Source: Arthrobacter sp.
GTDB taxonomy: Bacteria > Actinomycetota > Actinomycetes > Actinomycetales > Micrococcaceae
Assembly: GCA_023264815.1 (NCBI GenBank)
Contig: JAHFUZ010000031.1
Coordinates: forward strand, 1-51,787
Direction of reading: 5' to 3'
Length of the DNA stretch: 51,787 nt
This document shows, piece by piece, positions 18,283 to 27,363 of the stretch (within the stretch, counting starts at the first letter, position 1; each line of letters opens with the position of its first letter). The notes beneath the pieces are model-generated. The model worked only from the letters and a program-made list of their open reading frames with translations, searched no databases and was not told where the DNA came from. The translations under genes and the position numbers were made by a program.

Positions 18283-21087
18283 GTGGCCGGCGAAGGGTCG
18301 CCCGTCCTGGGATTGGCCGACGTCAGGGCGGCCGGGCTGCCCCTGGTGGGAGGCAAGGCCGCAAACCTCGGAGAGCTGCTGGCGGCCGGGCTGCCGGTGC
18401 CGGACGGTTTTTGCCTGACGACGGCGGCCTACCGCCAGGCCACTGCTGCCGCCGCCACTGCCGCCGCAGGCTCCGGCGCCGCGGACTCCGACGGCGGAAA
18501 CAGCCCGCTCGCGGCGGTGCACCAGGCGCTAAGAACCACGGCCGACGGCGACCTTGCCGCCTTGGCCGCGCTGGCCGGCCAGGCGCGGGGGATCATCCGG
18601 AATGCGCCCGTCCCGCCCGGGATTGAAGACGCCGTCGCGGCAGCGTATGCGGCACTTGGACCTGACGTCCCGGTGGCCGTGAGGTCCTCGGCCACCGCGG
18701 AGGATCTTCCTTCGGCGAGCTTCGCCGGGCAGCAGGACACGTACCTCAACGTAGTGGGGGCCGCTGCCGTTGTGGAGGCGGTGCGCGACTGCTGGGCGTC
18801 GCTGTGGACCGACCGTGCCGTCAGCTACCGCGCATCCCTCGGGATCGATCCCGGTGACGTGGCACTTGCCGTGGTGGTCCAGCGCATGGTGGATGCCACG
18901 GCCGCCGGTGTGCTCTTTACGGCGAACCCGCTGACAGGCCGCCGGCAGCAGGCGGTGATCGATGCCAGCCCGGGGCTGGGGGAGGCCGTGGTTTCCGGCG
19001 CCGTGAATCCGGACCACTTTGTGGTGGACCCCGTGAAGGGGACGGTCCTGGAGCGGCGCCTCGGTGACAAACGCATCGCCATCCGGCCCATCTCCGGCGG
19101 CGGGACCAGGACTGTGGCGGTCAGCAACGGCGGCGCCACGGCGTGCCTGACGGACCGGCAGGCAGCCGAGCTGGCAGCCCTCGGCCTGCGTGTGGAGGAG
19201 CATTCCGGAGCCCCCCAGGACATTGAGTGGGCCATCGACGGCGGCGGCCGCCTGTGGCTGACGCAGTCGCGGCCCATCACCACCCTGTTCCCGGTCCCGC
19301 AGCCGACTGCGCCCAGGACGGGGGGAAACTCCCGGGCTGATGCGGCCGGAGCCCGCGTCTACCTCTGCTTCAGCCTCGCGCAGGGCCTGACCCGCCCCAT
19401 CACGCCCATGGGCCTGGCAGCTTTCCGGCTCATCGCCTCATCCGTGGCACGGGCGGCGCAGTTCGACGTGCCCCAGCCGCGCAACGGCCCGTCGCCGTAC
19501 GCCGAGGCGGGGCAGCGGATGTACATCGACCTGACGGCTCTTGCCCGCAGCACCACGGGCCGGCGGATTGCGCCCAGGGTTTTTGATGTGATGGAAGCGC
19601 GCTCGGCCACGGTGCTGCGGAGGGTGTTCGAGGACCCCCGGTTTTCGGTGACGCGGCGGACCCCGCTGGGCATGTTGCGCCACGTGCTGCCCGCCGCAGT
19701 GCATGCCCAGGTGCCGGAGACGCTGTTCCGGGCGGCCGTCCGGCCGGATGCGGCCCTCCGCTGGGCGAACCGCAAGACGCGCGAGTTTGGCGGCTCCCTC
19801 CCGTTGCCTGCCGGCGCCACCGCGCTGCAGCGGCTGGACCACGCCGAACACATCCTCGGTACCCGACTCTTCACGGCAGTGCCATCCATCCTGCCGCTCC
19901 CCGCGCTGGGATTCGCCTCACTGGCTTTGGCCGGGAAACTGCTGGGCGGCGGCCGCTGGGATGACCTTCAGGTGGTGCTGCGCGGGCTGCCCAACAACGT
20001 GACCACCGAAATGGACCTGGAGCTGTGGCGCCTTGCCCAGGTGATTAAGAACGACGGCGGCTCCCGCGCCACCGTGGCGGACCGGAGCCCCGCCGAGCTG
20101 GCCGGGGACTTCCAGGCCGGCCGGCTGCCGTTCGTGCTGCAGTCCGGGCTGGTGCGGTTCATGGACCAGTACGGGCATCGCGCAGTGGCGGAGATCGACG
20201 TCGGGATGCCTCGCTGGTCAGATGATCCCACCCACATCCTGGGTGTGCTGGCCAACTACCTGCGGCTGGACAATGATGCGCTGGCACCGGACGTCCAGTT
20301 CAGCAACGCCGCGGATGAAGCGGAGGCCCAGGTGCAGCGGCTCGTGGCGGAGGCGCGTTCCCGCGGCCGGGTCCGGGGTGCTGTGGTCCGGGCGGCACTG
20401 CGGCGGGCGCGGCTCTTTGCCGGCCTGCGTGAGCTTCCCAAGTACCGGCTGGTGGTGGGCCTCGCGGAAGTGCGGAAGCAACTGGCCCTGGTGGGTGAAG
20501 CGCTGGCAGCTGCCGGTGCCGTGGACGCCCCTGATGACATCTTCTTCCTGAACCTGGACGAGGCCAGGGCCGGCCTCCTGACGGTCGCAGGGGCGGGACC
20601 CGGCAGCGCGGCGGAACCCGGACGTGGCGGCCTGCGAGGCCTGGTGGCAGGCCGGCGCGAGGCATATGCCCGGGAGCTGGAACGCCGCCATGTGCCGCGC
20701 CTGCTGCTGTCGGACGGCACTGAACCGGAGGCTGTGCAGCCCGCCGGCGGTTCAGGCCGGCCGGCGGTGCCCGGCACGTTGACCGGCAGCCCGGCATCGG
20801 CCGGGACGGTCACGGCCGCCGCCCGGGTCATCCTTGACCCGGTAGGGGCCCACCTGGAGCCGGGCGAAATCCTGGTGGCGCCGTCCACCGACCCCGGCTG
20901 GACCCCGCTGTTCCTCACGGCGGGCGGCCTGGTGATGGAGATGGGCGGCCCTAATTCCCACGGCGCCGTCGTTGCCCGGGAATACGGAATTCCCGCCGTG
21001 GTGGGCGTCCCGGACGCCACCCTGCGGCTTGCCACCGGCCAGAGGATAACGGTCGACGGCGGGGCCGGAACCGTGGTGCCGTCGTAG
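18283..21087 (+). CDS. PEP-synthase / rifampicin-phosphotransferase-like enzyme
   Basis: A 934-residue protein with the three-part layout of this family: an ATP-grasp pyruvate/PEP-binding domain (about 8-350, beginning LVGGKAANLGELLAAGLPVPDGF and with VRSSATAEDLPSASFAGQQDT), a long helical middle (about 370-800), and a swivelling phospho-histidine domain (about 825-930). The phospho-carrier His893 lies in GGPNSHGAVVAREYGIPAVVG; the SHGA form is that of Rph rather than the TSHAA form of PpsA. The true acceptor could be rifamycin, pyruvate or something else. The start is GTG at 18283 after AGGAAAGG. No rifamycin-associated inverted repeat is visible upstream. Confidence 0.88.
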   Translation: MAGEGSPVLGLADVRAAGLPLVGGKAANLGELLAAGLPVPDGFCLTTAAYRQATAAAATAAAGSGAADSDGGNSPLAAVHQALRTTADGDLAALAALAGQARGIIRNAPVPPGIEDAVAAAYAALGPDVPVAVRSSATAEDLPSASFAGQQDTYLNVVGAAAVVEAVRDCWASLWTDRAVSYRASLGIDPGDVALAVVVQRMVDATAAGVLFTANPLTGRRQQAVIDASPGLGEAVVSGAVNPDHFVVDPVKGTVLERRLGDKRIAIRPISGGGTRTVAVSNGGATACLTDRQAAELAALGLRVEEHSGAPQDIEWAIDGGGRLWLTQSRPITTLFPVPQPTAPRTGGNSRADAAGARVYLCFSLAQGLTRPITPMGLAAFRLIASSVARAAQFDVPQPRNGPSPYAEAGQRMYIDLTALARSTTGRRIAPRVFDVMEARSATVLRRVFEDPRFSVTRRTPLGMLRHVLPAAVHAQVPETLFRAAVRPDAALRWANRKTREFGGSLPLPAGATALQRLDHAEHILGTRLFTAVPSILPLPALGFASLALAGKLLGGGRWDDLQVVLRGLPNNVTTEMDLELWRLAQVIKNDGGSRATVADRSPAELAGDFQAGRLPFVLQSGLVRFMDQYGHRAVAEIDVGMPRWSDDPTHILGVLANYLRLDNDALAPDVQFSNAADEAEAQVQRLVAEARSRGRVRGAVVRAALRRARLFAGLRELPKYRLVVGLAEVRKQLALVGEALAAAGAVDAPDDIFFLNLDEARAGLLTVAGAGPGSAAEPGRGGLRGLVAGRREAYARELERRHVPRLLLSDGTEPEAVQPAGGSGRPAVPGTLTGSPASAGTVTAAARVILDPVGAHLEPGEILVAPSTDPGWTPLFLTAGGLVMEMGGPNSHGAVVAREYGIPAVVGVPDATLRLATGQRITVDGGAGTVVPS

Positions 21088-21175
21088 CCGCGCGGGCCCC
21101 TCTCCGGAGGGGTGTGCACGGCCGCCCCCAGGCGTAACCTGATGCTATGGGCTCCAATGATGAAGCGGGGCTGGC

Positions 21176-22393
21176 ATGAACCGCGCATGGACGCGCTGGG
21201 TGCCCGCCGCAGCTGTACCCGCAGTGATCGCCGCCGGTGTCCTGGCTGGATCCATTCCGGCACGGGCCGGCGACCCTTTGCCGGACAAGTCTCCGGCGCA
21301 AATTCTCACGCTCCTGGGCGGGCACAGGACCACGGGCTTCTCCGGAACCGTTGAACAGGTTTCTGACCTGGGGCTTCCGGAACTGCCAGCCGTCGGACCC
21401 ACGTCCGGGCCCGCGTCGGCCGGCGGGACGGCCTCACTCCTCGACGTCCTGACCGGTGCGCACACTGCTAGGATCTATGTGGACGGACCTGCCAGGCTGC
21501 GTGTCCAGGTGCTGGACCGGCTGGCTGAACGCGACGTCATCCGTCGGGATCAGGACGTCTGGTTCTACAACTCCAAGGACAATTCGGCAGCCCACCTGAC
21601 GTTGCCCGGCTTCGCCAGCGACCTGCCGCTGCCCGTGCCGCCGGATCCCGCCGGGCTTCCCGCCCCGGACGCACCCAACCCGCCCGCCCCGGACATGCGC
21701 ATGCCCGTTCCCCCCACGCCCGCGGACCTGGCCGAGACATTCCTCGCCATGGCAGAGGACTCCACGGCCGTGACGGTCGGCCCGGAGGTCCAGGTGGCCG
21801 GACGCCCGGCGTACAGCCTCGAACTGGCGCCGCGCACCGACGGGACGCTGCTGGAGAAGGTGGCCATCGCCGTCGACGGCCAGACCGGAATGCCGCTGCG
21901 CGTGACAGTGCGGGCGCGGGGCCAGGCGCAACCTGCTTTCGAAGCCGGCTTCACGAGCCTGTCCCTGGACGCGCCCGACGATGGCCTGTTCACGTTTGTG
22001 CCCCCACCCGGCGCCACGGTCAAGGAACTGCAGGTGCCTCCAATGCCTTACCGCCCGGGCATGCCTACCCTGCCCGGTGGGCCCGGAATGGTCATGCCAG
22101 ACCACATGCCCGGTGATGTGAACGAACTGCGGCATGCCGACAAGCCCGGGCCTTCGGTGACCGGCACGGGCTGGGAAACGGTGATCGGGTTCCCCGCGCC
22201 GCCCGACGGCCAGGGGGCTCAGCTGACCGACACGATACTGAAGGATCCGTTCCTGTCCCAGGCCGCCGTCGTGGTTCCCGGCGGGCGGCTCCTGTCCACG
22301 TCCCTGGTCAACGTCCTGCTGACAGACGACGGCAGGATCTTTGTGGGGATGGTTCCGGCGGACCGGCTGCAGGCCGCCGCCGGCGCAGCGTGA
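21176..22393 (+). CDS. Secreted LolA/MucB-fold protein
   Basis: A 405-residue exported protein with a signal peptide (about 1-31, ending IPARAG). The body resembles the LolA/RseB-type half-barrel family: GFSGTVEQVSDLGLPE near residue 55, RIYVDGPARLRVQVLD with QDVWFYNSKDNSA, and later LDGQTGMPLRVTV-like and FTFVPPPGATV blocks. A proline-rich insertion (about 140-185) splits the domain. Gram-positives have no outer membrane, so the usual inference is binding of a lipid or of a signal. The stop overlaps the start of an ABC ATPase gene by 4 bases, so it works with, or is sensed by, that exporter. Confidence 0.82.
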   Translation: MNRAWTRWVPAAAVPAVIAAGVLAGSIPARAGDPLPDKSPAQILTLLGGHRTTGFSGTVEQVSDLGLPELPAVGPTSGPASAGGTASLLDVLTGAHTARIYVDGPARLRVQVLDRLAERDVIRRDQDVWFYNSKDNSAAHLTLPGFASDLPLPVPPDPAGLPAPDAPNPPAPDMRMPVPPTPADLAETFLAMAEDSTAVTVGPEVQVAGRPAYSLELAPRTDGTLLEKVAIAVDGQTGMPLRVTVRARGQAQPAFEAGFTSLSLDAPDDGLFTFVPPPGATVKELQVPPMPYRPGMPTLPGGPGMVMPDHMPGDVNELRHADKPGPSVTGTGWETVIGFPAPPDGQGAQLTDTILKDPFLSQAAVVVPGGRLLSTSLVNVLLTDDGRIFVGMVPADRLQAAAGAA

Positions 22394-23364
22394 CTGCTCC
22401 CGGCAGCACGGCTGCCGGGCTCACCATCGAGACCCAGGGCCTGACCAAGCGGTTCGGCCACCAGGTGGCCGTGGACAACGTGGACCTGGCCGTACCCCAC
22501 GGCGCCGTGTTCGGCTTCCTGGGGCCGAACGGTTCCGGCAAGACCACCACCATCCGGATGCTGCTGGGACTCGCGGCGGCGTCCGCCGGAACGGTCAGTG
22601 TGCTGGGCCAGCCGATGCCGCAGGGGCTGCATGAGGTGCTGCCGCGGGTCGGCGCGCTGGTGGAGGGGCCGGCGTTCTACCCCTTCCTCTCCGGGACCGC
22701 CAACCTGCACCGGTTCGATGCCGCCAGCAGGCACGGACCGCCCGCTACCCGGAAAGCCCGGGTGGCAGCGGCCCTCGAACGGGTGGGCCTCTCGCACGCC
22801 GCCGGCAAACGCGTGCACGCCTATTCGCTGGGCATGAAGCAGCGGCTGGGGATCGCCAACGCACTCCTGTCCCCGCGCGACCTGCTGGTGCTGGATGAGC
22901 CCACCAACGGCCTGGATCCGCAGGGTACCCGCGAGGTGCGCAGCCTGGTCCGTTCCCTCGCGGCCGACGGCGCCACGGTCTTCGTCTCCAGCCACCTGCT
23001 GGCCGAGGTGGAGCAGATCTGCACGCACGCGGCCATCATGAGCGCCGGAAAGCTGGTGGCGCAGGGGCCGCTCGCAGAGCTCCGGCAGGCCGGTGACACG
23101 CGGATCCGCCTGTTAACGCCCGACGCCGGCACAGCCTGTGAGGTCCTGCTGCGGTTGGGCATGACCCCGGGGAAGGGGACGCACGAACCGGACGGGGAGG
23201 TGCTGACCGCTGTCGCCGCTGCGTCCAGTGTGGCGCCCCCCGAGGACATCGTGGCCGGACTTGTGGCGGCAGGGGTCCGGGTGCGCGGCTTTTCCGTGGA
23301 GCGGGAGAGCCTTGAAGACCGTTTTGTCGCGTTGACGGGGGAGGGGTTCGACGTTGCCCAGTAG
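22390..23364 (+). CDS. ABC transporter ATP-binding protein
   Basis: A 324-residue exporter-type ATPase of the DrrA/CcmA-like class. Walker A is GPNGSGKTT near residue 46; the signature YSLGMKQRLGIANALLSPRD and Walker B LLVLDEPTNGLDPQGTRE are intact, with the switch His in FVSSHLLAEVEQI. The C-terminal ~90 residues form the extra domain seen in drug and lantibiotic exporters. The GTG start lies in GTGA overlapping the previous stop. It is followed by its permease with an 11-base overlap. Confidence 0.95.
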   Translation: MTAPGSTAAGLTIETQGLTKRFGHQVAVDNVDLAVPHGAVFGFLGPNGSGKTTTIRMLLGLAAASAGTVSVLGQPMPQGLHEVLPRVGALVEGPAFYPFLSGTANLHRFDAASRHGPPATRKARVAAALERVGLSHAAGKRVHAYSLGMKQRLGIANALLSPRDLLVLDEPTNGLDPQGTREVRSLVRSLAADGATVFVSSHLLAEVEQICTHAAIMSAGKLVAQGPLAELRQAGDTRIRLLTPDAGTACEVLLRLGMTPGKGTHEPDGEVLTAVAAASSVAPPEDIVAGLVAAGVRVRGFSVERESLEDRFVALTGEGFDVAQ

Positions 23365-24313
23365 CGCCACTCCCAGTGAGTTGGAACAGCCCAATGATGC
23401 GGAAAAGCCCAGTGATTCGGAACAGCCCGGCCGCGGTTCACCCGCCGTCAGCGTCCCGGGCCGCCGCGGCGGAAGTGTCCGCGCTGTCCCGGCGGGCGCA
23501 TCCAGCCTGTCCCTGCTGGCCTCCGAACTGGCCACCCTGTTCCGCCGACGCCGGACCATGGCGATGCTGGTGGCGCTGGCCGCGATACCGGTGCTGATCG
23601 CCGTCGCGGTCCGGCTCTCCTCAGCCGTTCCTCCCGGGCGGGGGCCTGCCTTCCTGGACCGGATCAGCCAGAACGGGCTGTTCGTGGCGGTCACGGCGAT
23701 GTTGGTGTCCGTGCCGCTCTTCCTGCCCCTGACCATCGGCGTGGTGGCGGGCGATACCATCGCCGGCGAGGCAAGCCTGGGCACCCTGCGGTATCTGCTG
23801 GTGGCGCCGGCCGGGAGGGTCAGGCTGCTGCTGGTGAAGTACGCCGGGGCGCTGGCCTTCTGCCTGGCCGCACCCATCACGGTGGCGCTGGCCGGGGCGG
23901 CAATTGGTGCGTCCCTGTTCCCGATCGGACCGGTCACGCTGCTGTCCGGCGATGTGGTCCAGCCGCCGGAGGCAGCGCTGCGGCTGCTCCTGATTGCGGC
24001 GTACCTGGCGGTCTCCCTCGCCGGGTTGTCGGCGATCGGATTGTTCCTGTCCACCATGACGGTGGTGCCCGTCGGGGCGATGGCCGCCACGGTGGTGGTG
24101 TCTGTGGCGTCCCAGATAGCGGACCAGCTGCCGCAGCTGGAATGGCTCCACCCCTGGCTGTTCACGCATTTCTGGTTCGGCTTCGCGGACGTCCTGAGGC
24201 AGCCGGTGCTGTGGGATTCCTTCGCCAGCAATGCCCTCCTGCAGGCCGGGTACATTGCCGTATTCGGGGCGCTCGCCTACGCGCGGTTTGTCACCCGGGA
24301 CATCTTGTCCTGA
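23354..24313 (+). CDS. ABC transporter permease (ABC-2 type)
   Basis: A 319-residue permease with about 6 hydrophobic helices from residue 78 onward, and a charged, probably disordered N-terminus of ~50 residues rich in Pro/Ser/Glu. The motif FLPLTIGVVAGDTIAGEASLGTLRYLL is characteristic of ABC-2 permeases of the natrium/bacitracin exporter type. The start is TTG at 23354 after GGGGGAGGGG; an internal ATG is possible. It completes a three-gene unit: secreted LolA-like protein, ATPase, permease. The cargo is unknown. Confidence 0.9.
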   Translation: MPSSATPSELEQPNDAEKPSDSEQPGRGSPAVSVPGRRGGSVRAVPAGASSLSLLASELATLFRRRRTMAMLVALAAIPVLIAVAVRLSSAVPPGRGPAFLDRISQNGLFVAVTAMLVSVPLFLPLTIGVVAGDTIAGEASLGTLRYLLVAPAGRVRLLLVKYAGALAFCLAAPITVALAGAAIGASLFPIGPVTLLSGDVVQPPEAALRLLLIAAYLAVSLAGLSAIGLFLSTMTVVPVGAMAATVVVSVASQIADQLPQLEWLHPWLFTHFWFGFADVLRQPVLWDSFASNALLQAGYIAVFGALAYARFVTRDILS

Positions 24314-24340
24314 AATTCGCCGCTTTGGTGATTCGCCACG

Positions 24341-25753
24341 TCAGTAGCGGGCGGCGTAAGGGTGCAGCTGCATGCCGGCCATCCGGCTCAGCTGGGTCAC
24401 GCCGATGCCTTCATCAGGGTTCAGCGCCTGCACCACCTGGCCGTTGCCGAGGTAGATGGCCACGTGGTAGAAACCCGGCGCCGAACCCCACACCAGGAGG
24501 TCTCCGCGCCGTGCCTGGGAGATCGGCACATGCACCGGTGCGGCCGCGAACTGCTGGGCCGCCGTGCGCGGGAGGTATTTCCCGGCCGCTGCGAAAGCGG
24601 TCTGGACGAGGCCGGAGCAGTCGAAACCGGTGGGTCCAGTGCCGCCGTACTGGTAGAAATACGGTGATCCCGTCTTGGACAGCGCCACGGAGATTGCGGT
24701 CTCGTTGGAGCCGCCCGGTGACGGCGCGGGCGGAGGCGTCGGATCAGGAGACGGTGCCGGTGCCGGTGCTGGAGCGGGGGCCGGAGCCGGAGCGGGGGCC
24801 GGTGCCGGAGCGGGCACGGGTCCGGGAGCAGGTGCTGGTGCCGGAGCGGGCGCCGGAGCAGGGACAACCGGAGCAGGGGCAACCGGGGCCTGGGGCGCGG
24901 GCCCGGGAGGGGGAGCCGGGGCTGCCGCGGCGGCCCGTTCCGCGGCCGCCGTCACCGCGGCGAGCCTGGCCTCCTCGCGCTGCCGGTCGAGTTCGTCCAC
25001 CCGCGCCGATTCCAAAGCGACGGTGGTGTTCCTCAGCTGTGCCAGCTGGTCAACCAGGACGGTCCGCTGTGCCTTCGCTTCCGTGACGGCCTGCACCTGT
25101 ACCGCGTTGGCTTCTTCAGCTTCTGCTTTGCGCGCCTCGGCCGTTTTGGCGGCGTCGTCTGCCGCGCGGTTGGCGTCCTGGGCGGCGGCAGTCAGCGATT
25201 GCGCCGCAGCGGCGGCTGTTTCTGCGGATTCGAAGGCCCGGCTGCGGCTGGCCGAAATGGCCTGCAGCGTTGCGGCCTGCTGGAGCGCCTCGCCGTTGCC
25301 GCTGACGAAAGTGCCCAAGGTCGGGTTGAGGCCGCCGTTGCGGTACAGGTCGCCGGCAAGCTGGCCCACCTGCTTCCGTGCCTTGTCCTGCATCTGCAGC
25401 GCAGCCTCGGCCCGCGCGGTGGCCACGTCCGCGGCACTGCGGCGGTCCTGGAGTTCCACGAGCGCTTCGCTGTAGGTGTTGTTTGCCTGCAGTGCCAGGG
25501 CAAACGTGGCCTGCTGGGCGCTGGCGGCGTCGGCCAGGAGGCGTTCGATGGCGGTGACCTGATCCGCCGTCGCCCGTTCATTGGACTTTGCGGCGGCGAT
25601 GTCCTCAGCGGAGGGAACCTCCGGCGCGGCGGGAAACTGGACGGTATGGGCCAAGGGTACGGGGGCCGCATGGGCCGGCAGGGCCAGAGTTCCGAGAAGG
25701 ACGACGGCGGTACACAGCACGGCGGCCTTCAGGCCGGATCCGGTCAAACCCAT
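24341..25753 (-). CDS. NlpC/P60 cell-wall endopeptidase with coiled coil
   Basis: A 470-residue secreted peptidoglycan hydrolase, RipA/CwlO-like in layout: signal peptide (1-30, ending PAHA), helical coiled-coil region (about 45-245, Ala/Glu/Gln-rich), a long Pro-Ala linker (about 250-345), then an NlpC/P60 catalytic domain. The catalytic Cys379 lies in GFDCSGLVQ and His430 in FYHVAIYLG. It would cut the D-Glu-to-diamino-acid bond in stem peptides during division or growth. ATG 25753 has GCGAGG 8 bases upstream; a GTG 6 codons earlier is less likely. The linker is encoded by repeated GGTGCC/GGAGCC hexamers (24752-24900). Confidence 0.92.
   Translation of the reverse strand: MGLTGSGLKAAVLCTAVVLLGTLALPAHAAPVPLAHTVQFPAAPEVPSAEDIAAAKSNERATADQVTAIERLLADAASAQQATFALALQANNTYSEALVELQDRRSAADVATARAEAALQMQDKARKQVGQLAGDLYRNGGLNPTLGTFVSGNGEALQQAATLQAISASRSRAFESAETAAAAAQSLTAAAQDANRAADDAAKTAEARKAEAEEANAVQVQAVTEAKAQRTVLVDQLAQLRNTTVALESARVDELDRQREEARLAAVTAAAERAAAAAPAPPPGPAPQAPVAPAPVVPAPAPAPAPAPAPGPVPAPAPAPAPAPAPAPAPAPAPSPDPTPPPAPSPGGSNETAISVALSKTGSPYFYQYGGTGPTGFDCSGLVQTAFAAAGKYLPRTAAQQFAAAPVHVPISQARRGDLLVWGSAPGFYHVAIYLGNGQVVQALNPDEGIGVTQLSRMAGMQLHPYAARY
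24752..24900. repeat. Degenerate hexamer repeat encoding the Pro-Ala linker
   Basis: Repeated GCCGGTGCCGGA/GCCGGAGCGGGG units encode about 20 Pro-Ala pairs on the minus strand. Unit number could change by slippage in steps of two residues without breaking the frame. Confidence 0.75.
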
Positions 25754-25960
25754 TCGCAGAACCTCGCACACAGTAAGGCTGGGGGAGCGAGGTCTGGTGG
25801 TGGCACAAGGAGCCCCTCTGCTGATCTCCCAACAGTCCGAGGCTACGTGAGCAGATGCACTTTAGCAACACTGGTCACATCAATAACATAAACAACAAGA
25901 GCGTGATTCCGGCACATCGGCACCGGCGTGTCGGAAATCTGGATGCCGACACAACGTCAC

Positions 25961-26881
25961 TCAGGCGTGCTGGGCGGACTCGTGCTCGGAGTGGCTGGCG
26001 GGTTCGAGCTGGAAGGTGCAGTGCTCGGTGTCGAAATGCGAGCCGAGGCAGGCGGTGAGCTTGTCCAGGACCTGGTCCGCGCCGCGCGCGTTCAGGACGC
26101 CGTCCTCCACCACCACATGGGCGGAGAACACCGGCACGCCGGACGTGATGGTCCAGATGTGGATGTCGTGGACGTCCACCACGCCGTCCACGCTGAGGAT
26201 GTGTTCGCGGATCATCTGGACCTCCACGCCCTTGGGGGTGGCCTCCAGGAGCACGTCCACCACGTCCCGGAGCAGGTTCCATGCCCGCGGCAGGATCATC
26301 AGGGCGATCAGAACCGACGCGATGGTGTCCGCGGCCTGGTAGCCGGTGGCCATGATGACCACCGCCGCGATGATCACGGCGAAGGACCCCAGCAGGTCGC
26401 CCAGGACTTCGAGGTACGCGCCGCGGACATTCAGGCTGTCCTGGTGCGCACCGTGCAGGATCAGCAGGGACACCAGGTTGGCCACCGCGCCAAGGATGGC
26501 AGCGAAAAGCATGATGTCCGTGTGGACTTCGGGCGCGGAACCGATCCTGCGGATGGCCTCGGTGAAGATCACCACGGAGATGACAACCAGGATCAGGGCA
26601 TTGGCCAGGGCGGCCAGCACCTCCGCGCGCTGGTAGCCGTAGGTCCGCTGGTCGCTCGCCGGCCGGCCGGCAATCCAGGCGGCCAGGAGCGCGATGGTGA
26701 CCCCTGCCGCGTCGGAGAGCATGTGACCGGCGTCGGCCAGCAGTGCCAGCGAGCCGGAGAGTGCCGCGCCCGCCACCTGGACGAGGACCACAGTCAGCGT
26801 GATGGCCAGGACGGCGATGAGCCGCTTGCGGTGCCGGCCCGTTGCGGTGATGCCATGCGTGTGGCTGTGGTCGTGTCCCAT
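25961..26881 (-). CDS. Cation diffusion facilitator (zinc/cobalt/cadmium exporter)
   Basis: A 306-residue CDF protein that exports divalent metals by proton antiport. The His-rich start MGHDHSHTHG is followed by six helices. GSLALLADAGHMLSDAAGV in helix 2 carries the two Asp of the metal site, and VLEVLGDLLGSFAVIIAAV in helix 5 carries the matching Asp. The cytoplasmic C-terminal domain (about 210-300) includes VHDIHIWTITSGVPVFSAHV, the usual dimer and metal-sensing fold. The zincin-like gene lies upstream with a 10-base gap, but a functional link is not clear. Confidence 0.94.
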   Translation of the reverse strand: MGHDHSHTHGITATGRHRKRLIAVLAITLTVVLVQVAGAALSGSLALLADAGHMLSDAAGVTIALLAAWIAGRPASDQRTYGYQRAEVLAALANALILVVISVVIFTEAIRRIGSAPEVHTDIMLFAAILGAVANLVSLLILHGAHQDSLNVRGAYLEVLGDLLGSFAVIIAAVVIMATGYQAADTIASVLIALMILPRAWNLLRDVVDVLLEATPKGVEVQMIREHILSVDGVVDVHDIHIWTITSGVPVFSAHVVVEDGVLNARGADQVLDKLTACLGSHFDTEHCTFQLEPASHSEHESAQHA

Positions 26882-26891
26882 GCCTACAAGG

Positions 26892-27320
26892 CTAGTCCCA
26901 GCCGAGTTCGTGCAGCCGGTGGTCGTCGATGCCGAAATGGTGGGCGATTTCGTGCACCACCGTCACGGCCACCTCCTGGATGACCTCGTCGCGGGACGAG
27001 CAGATGTCCAGGATGGGCCGGCGGTAGATGGTGATCCGGTCCGGCAGGGAGCCCGCGTCCCACCAGGAATCACGTTCGGTCAGCGGCACGCCCTCGTAGA
27101 GGCCCAGCAGGACGGTGCCCGGGTCCTCGCCGGGACCCGGGACGTAGTCGTCTTCAACGAACACCGCCACGTTGTCCATGGCGTCCGCAAGCTTTGGCGG
27201 GATCAGGCCCAGCGCATCGGTGACGGCAGCTTCAAAGTCGTCGGCCGACATCTCGAAGGGAAGGGGCTCGTGCGGGCCGTCCGGGATGATGGGTAGTCCG
27301 GGCGGCAAATTGGCGGGCAT
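26892..27320 (-). CDS. Small metallopeptidase-family (zincin-like) protein
   Basis: A 142-residue soluble protein with HEIAHHFGIDDHRLHELGW at the C-terminus, an HExxHxxGxxD metzincin-like zinc site. The middle DRITIYRRPILDICSSRDEV and the early MSADDFEAAVTDALGLIPP are typical of the minigluzincin / metallopeptidase-family proteins widespread in actinobacteria. It has no signal peptide, so it acts in the cytoplasm. Both GTG 27326 and ATG 27320 are possible starts. The family role is not settled in general, so substrate is not stated. Confidence 0.88.
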   Translation of the reverse strand: MPANLPPGLPIIPDGPHEPLPFEMSADDFEAAVTDALGLIPPKLADAMDNVAVFVEDDYVPGPGEDPGTVLLGLYEGVPLTERDSWWDAGSLPDRITIYRRPILDICSSRDEVIQEVAVTVVHEIAHHFGIDDHRLHELGWD

Positions 27321-27363
27321 GTCCACGACTGTAGCGCGAAACCAGGCACTGCACGCCCGCCGC

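Noticed and set aside
24675..25475. A plus-strand frame reading as a Gly-Ala repeat protein
   Set aside because: It is the reverse reading of the Pro-Ala linker and coiled coil of the NlpC/P60 gene.
25754..25960. A c-di-AMP (ydaO-type) riboswitch before the NlpC/P60 gene
   Set aside because: Such genes often have one, but the conserved core of that riboswitch could not be found here.
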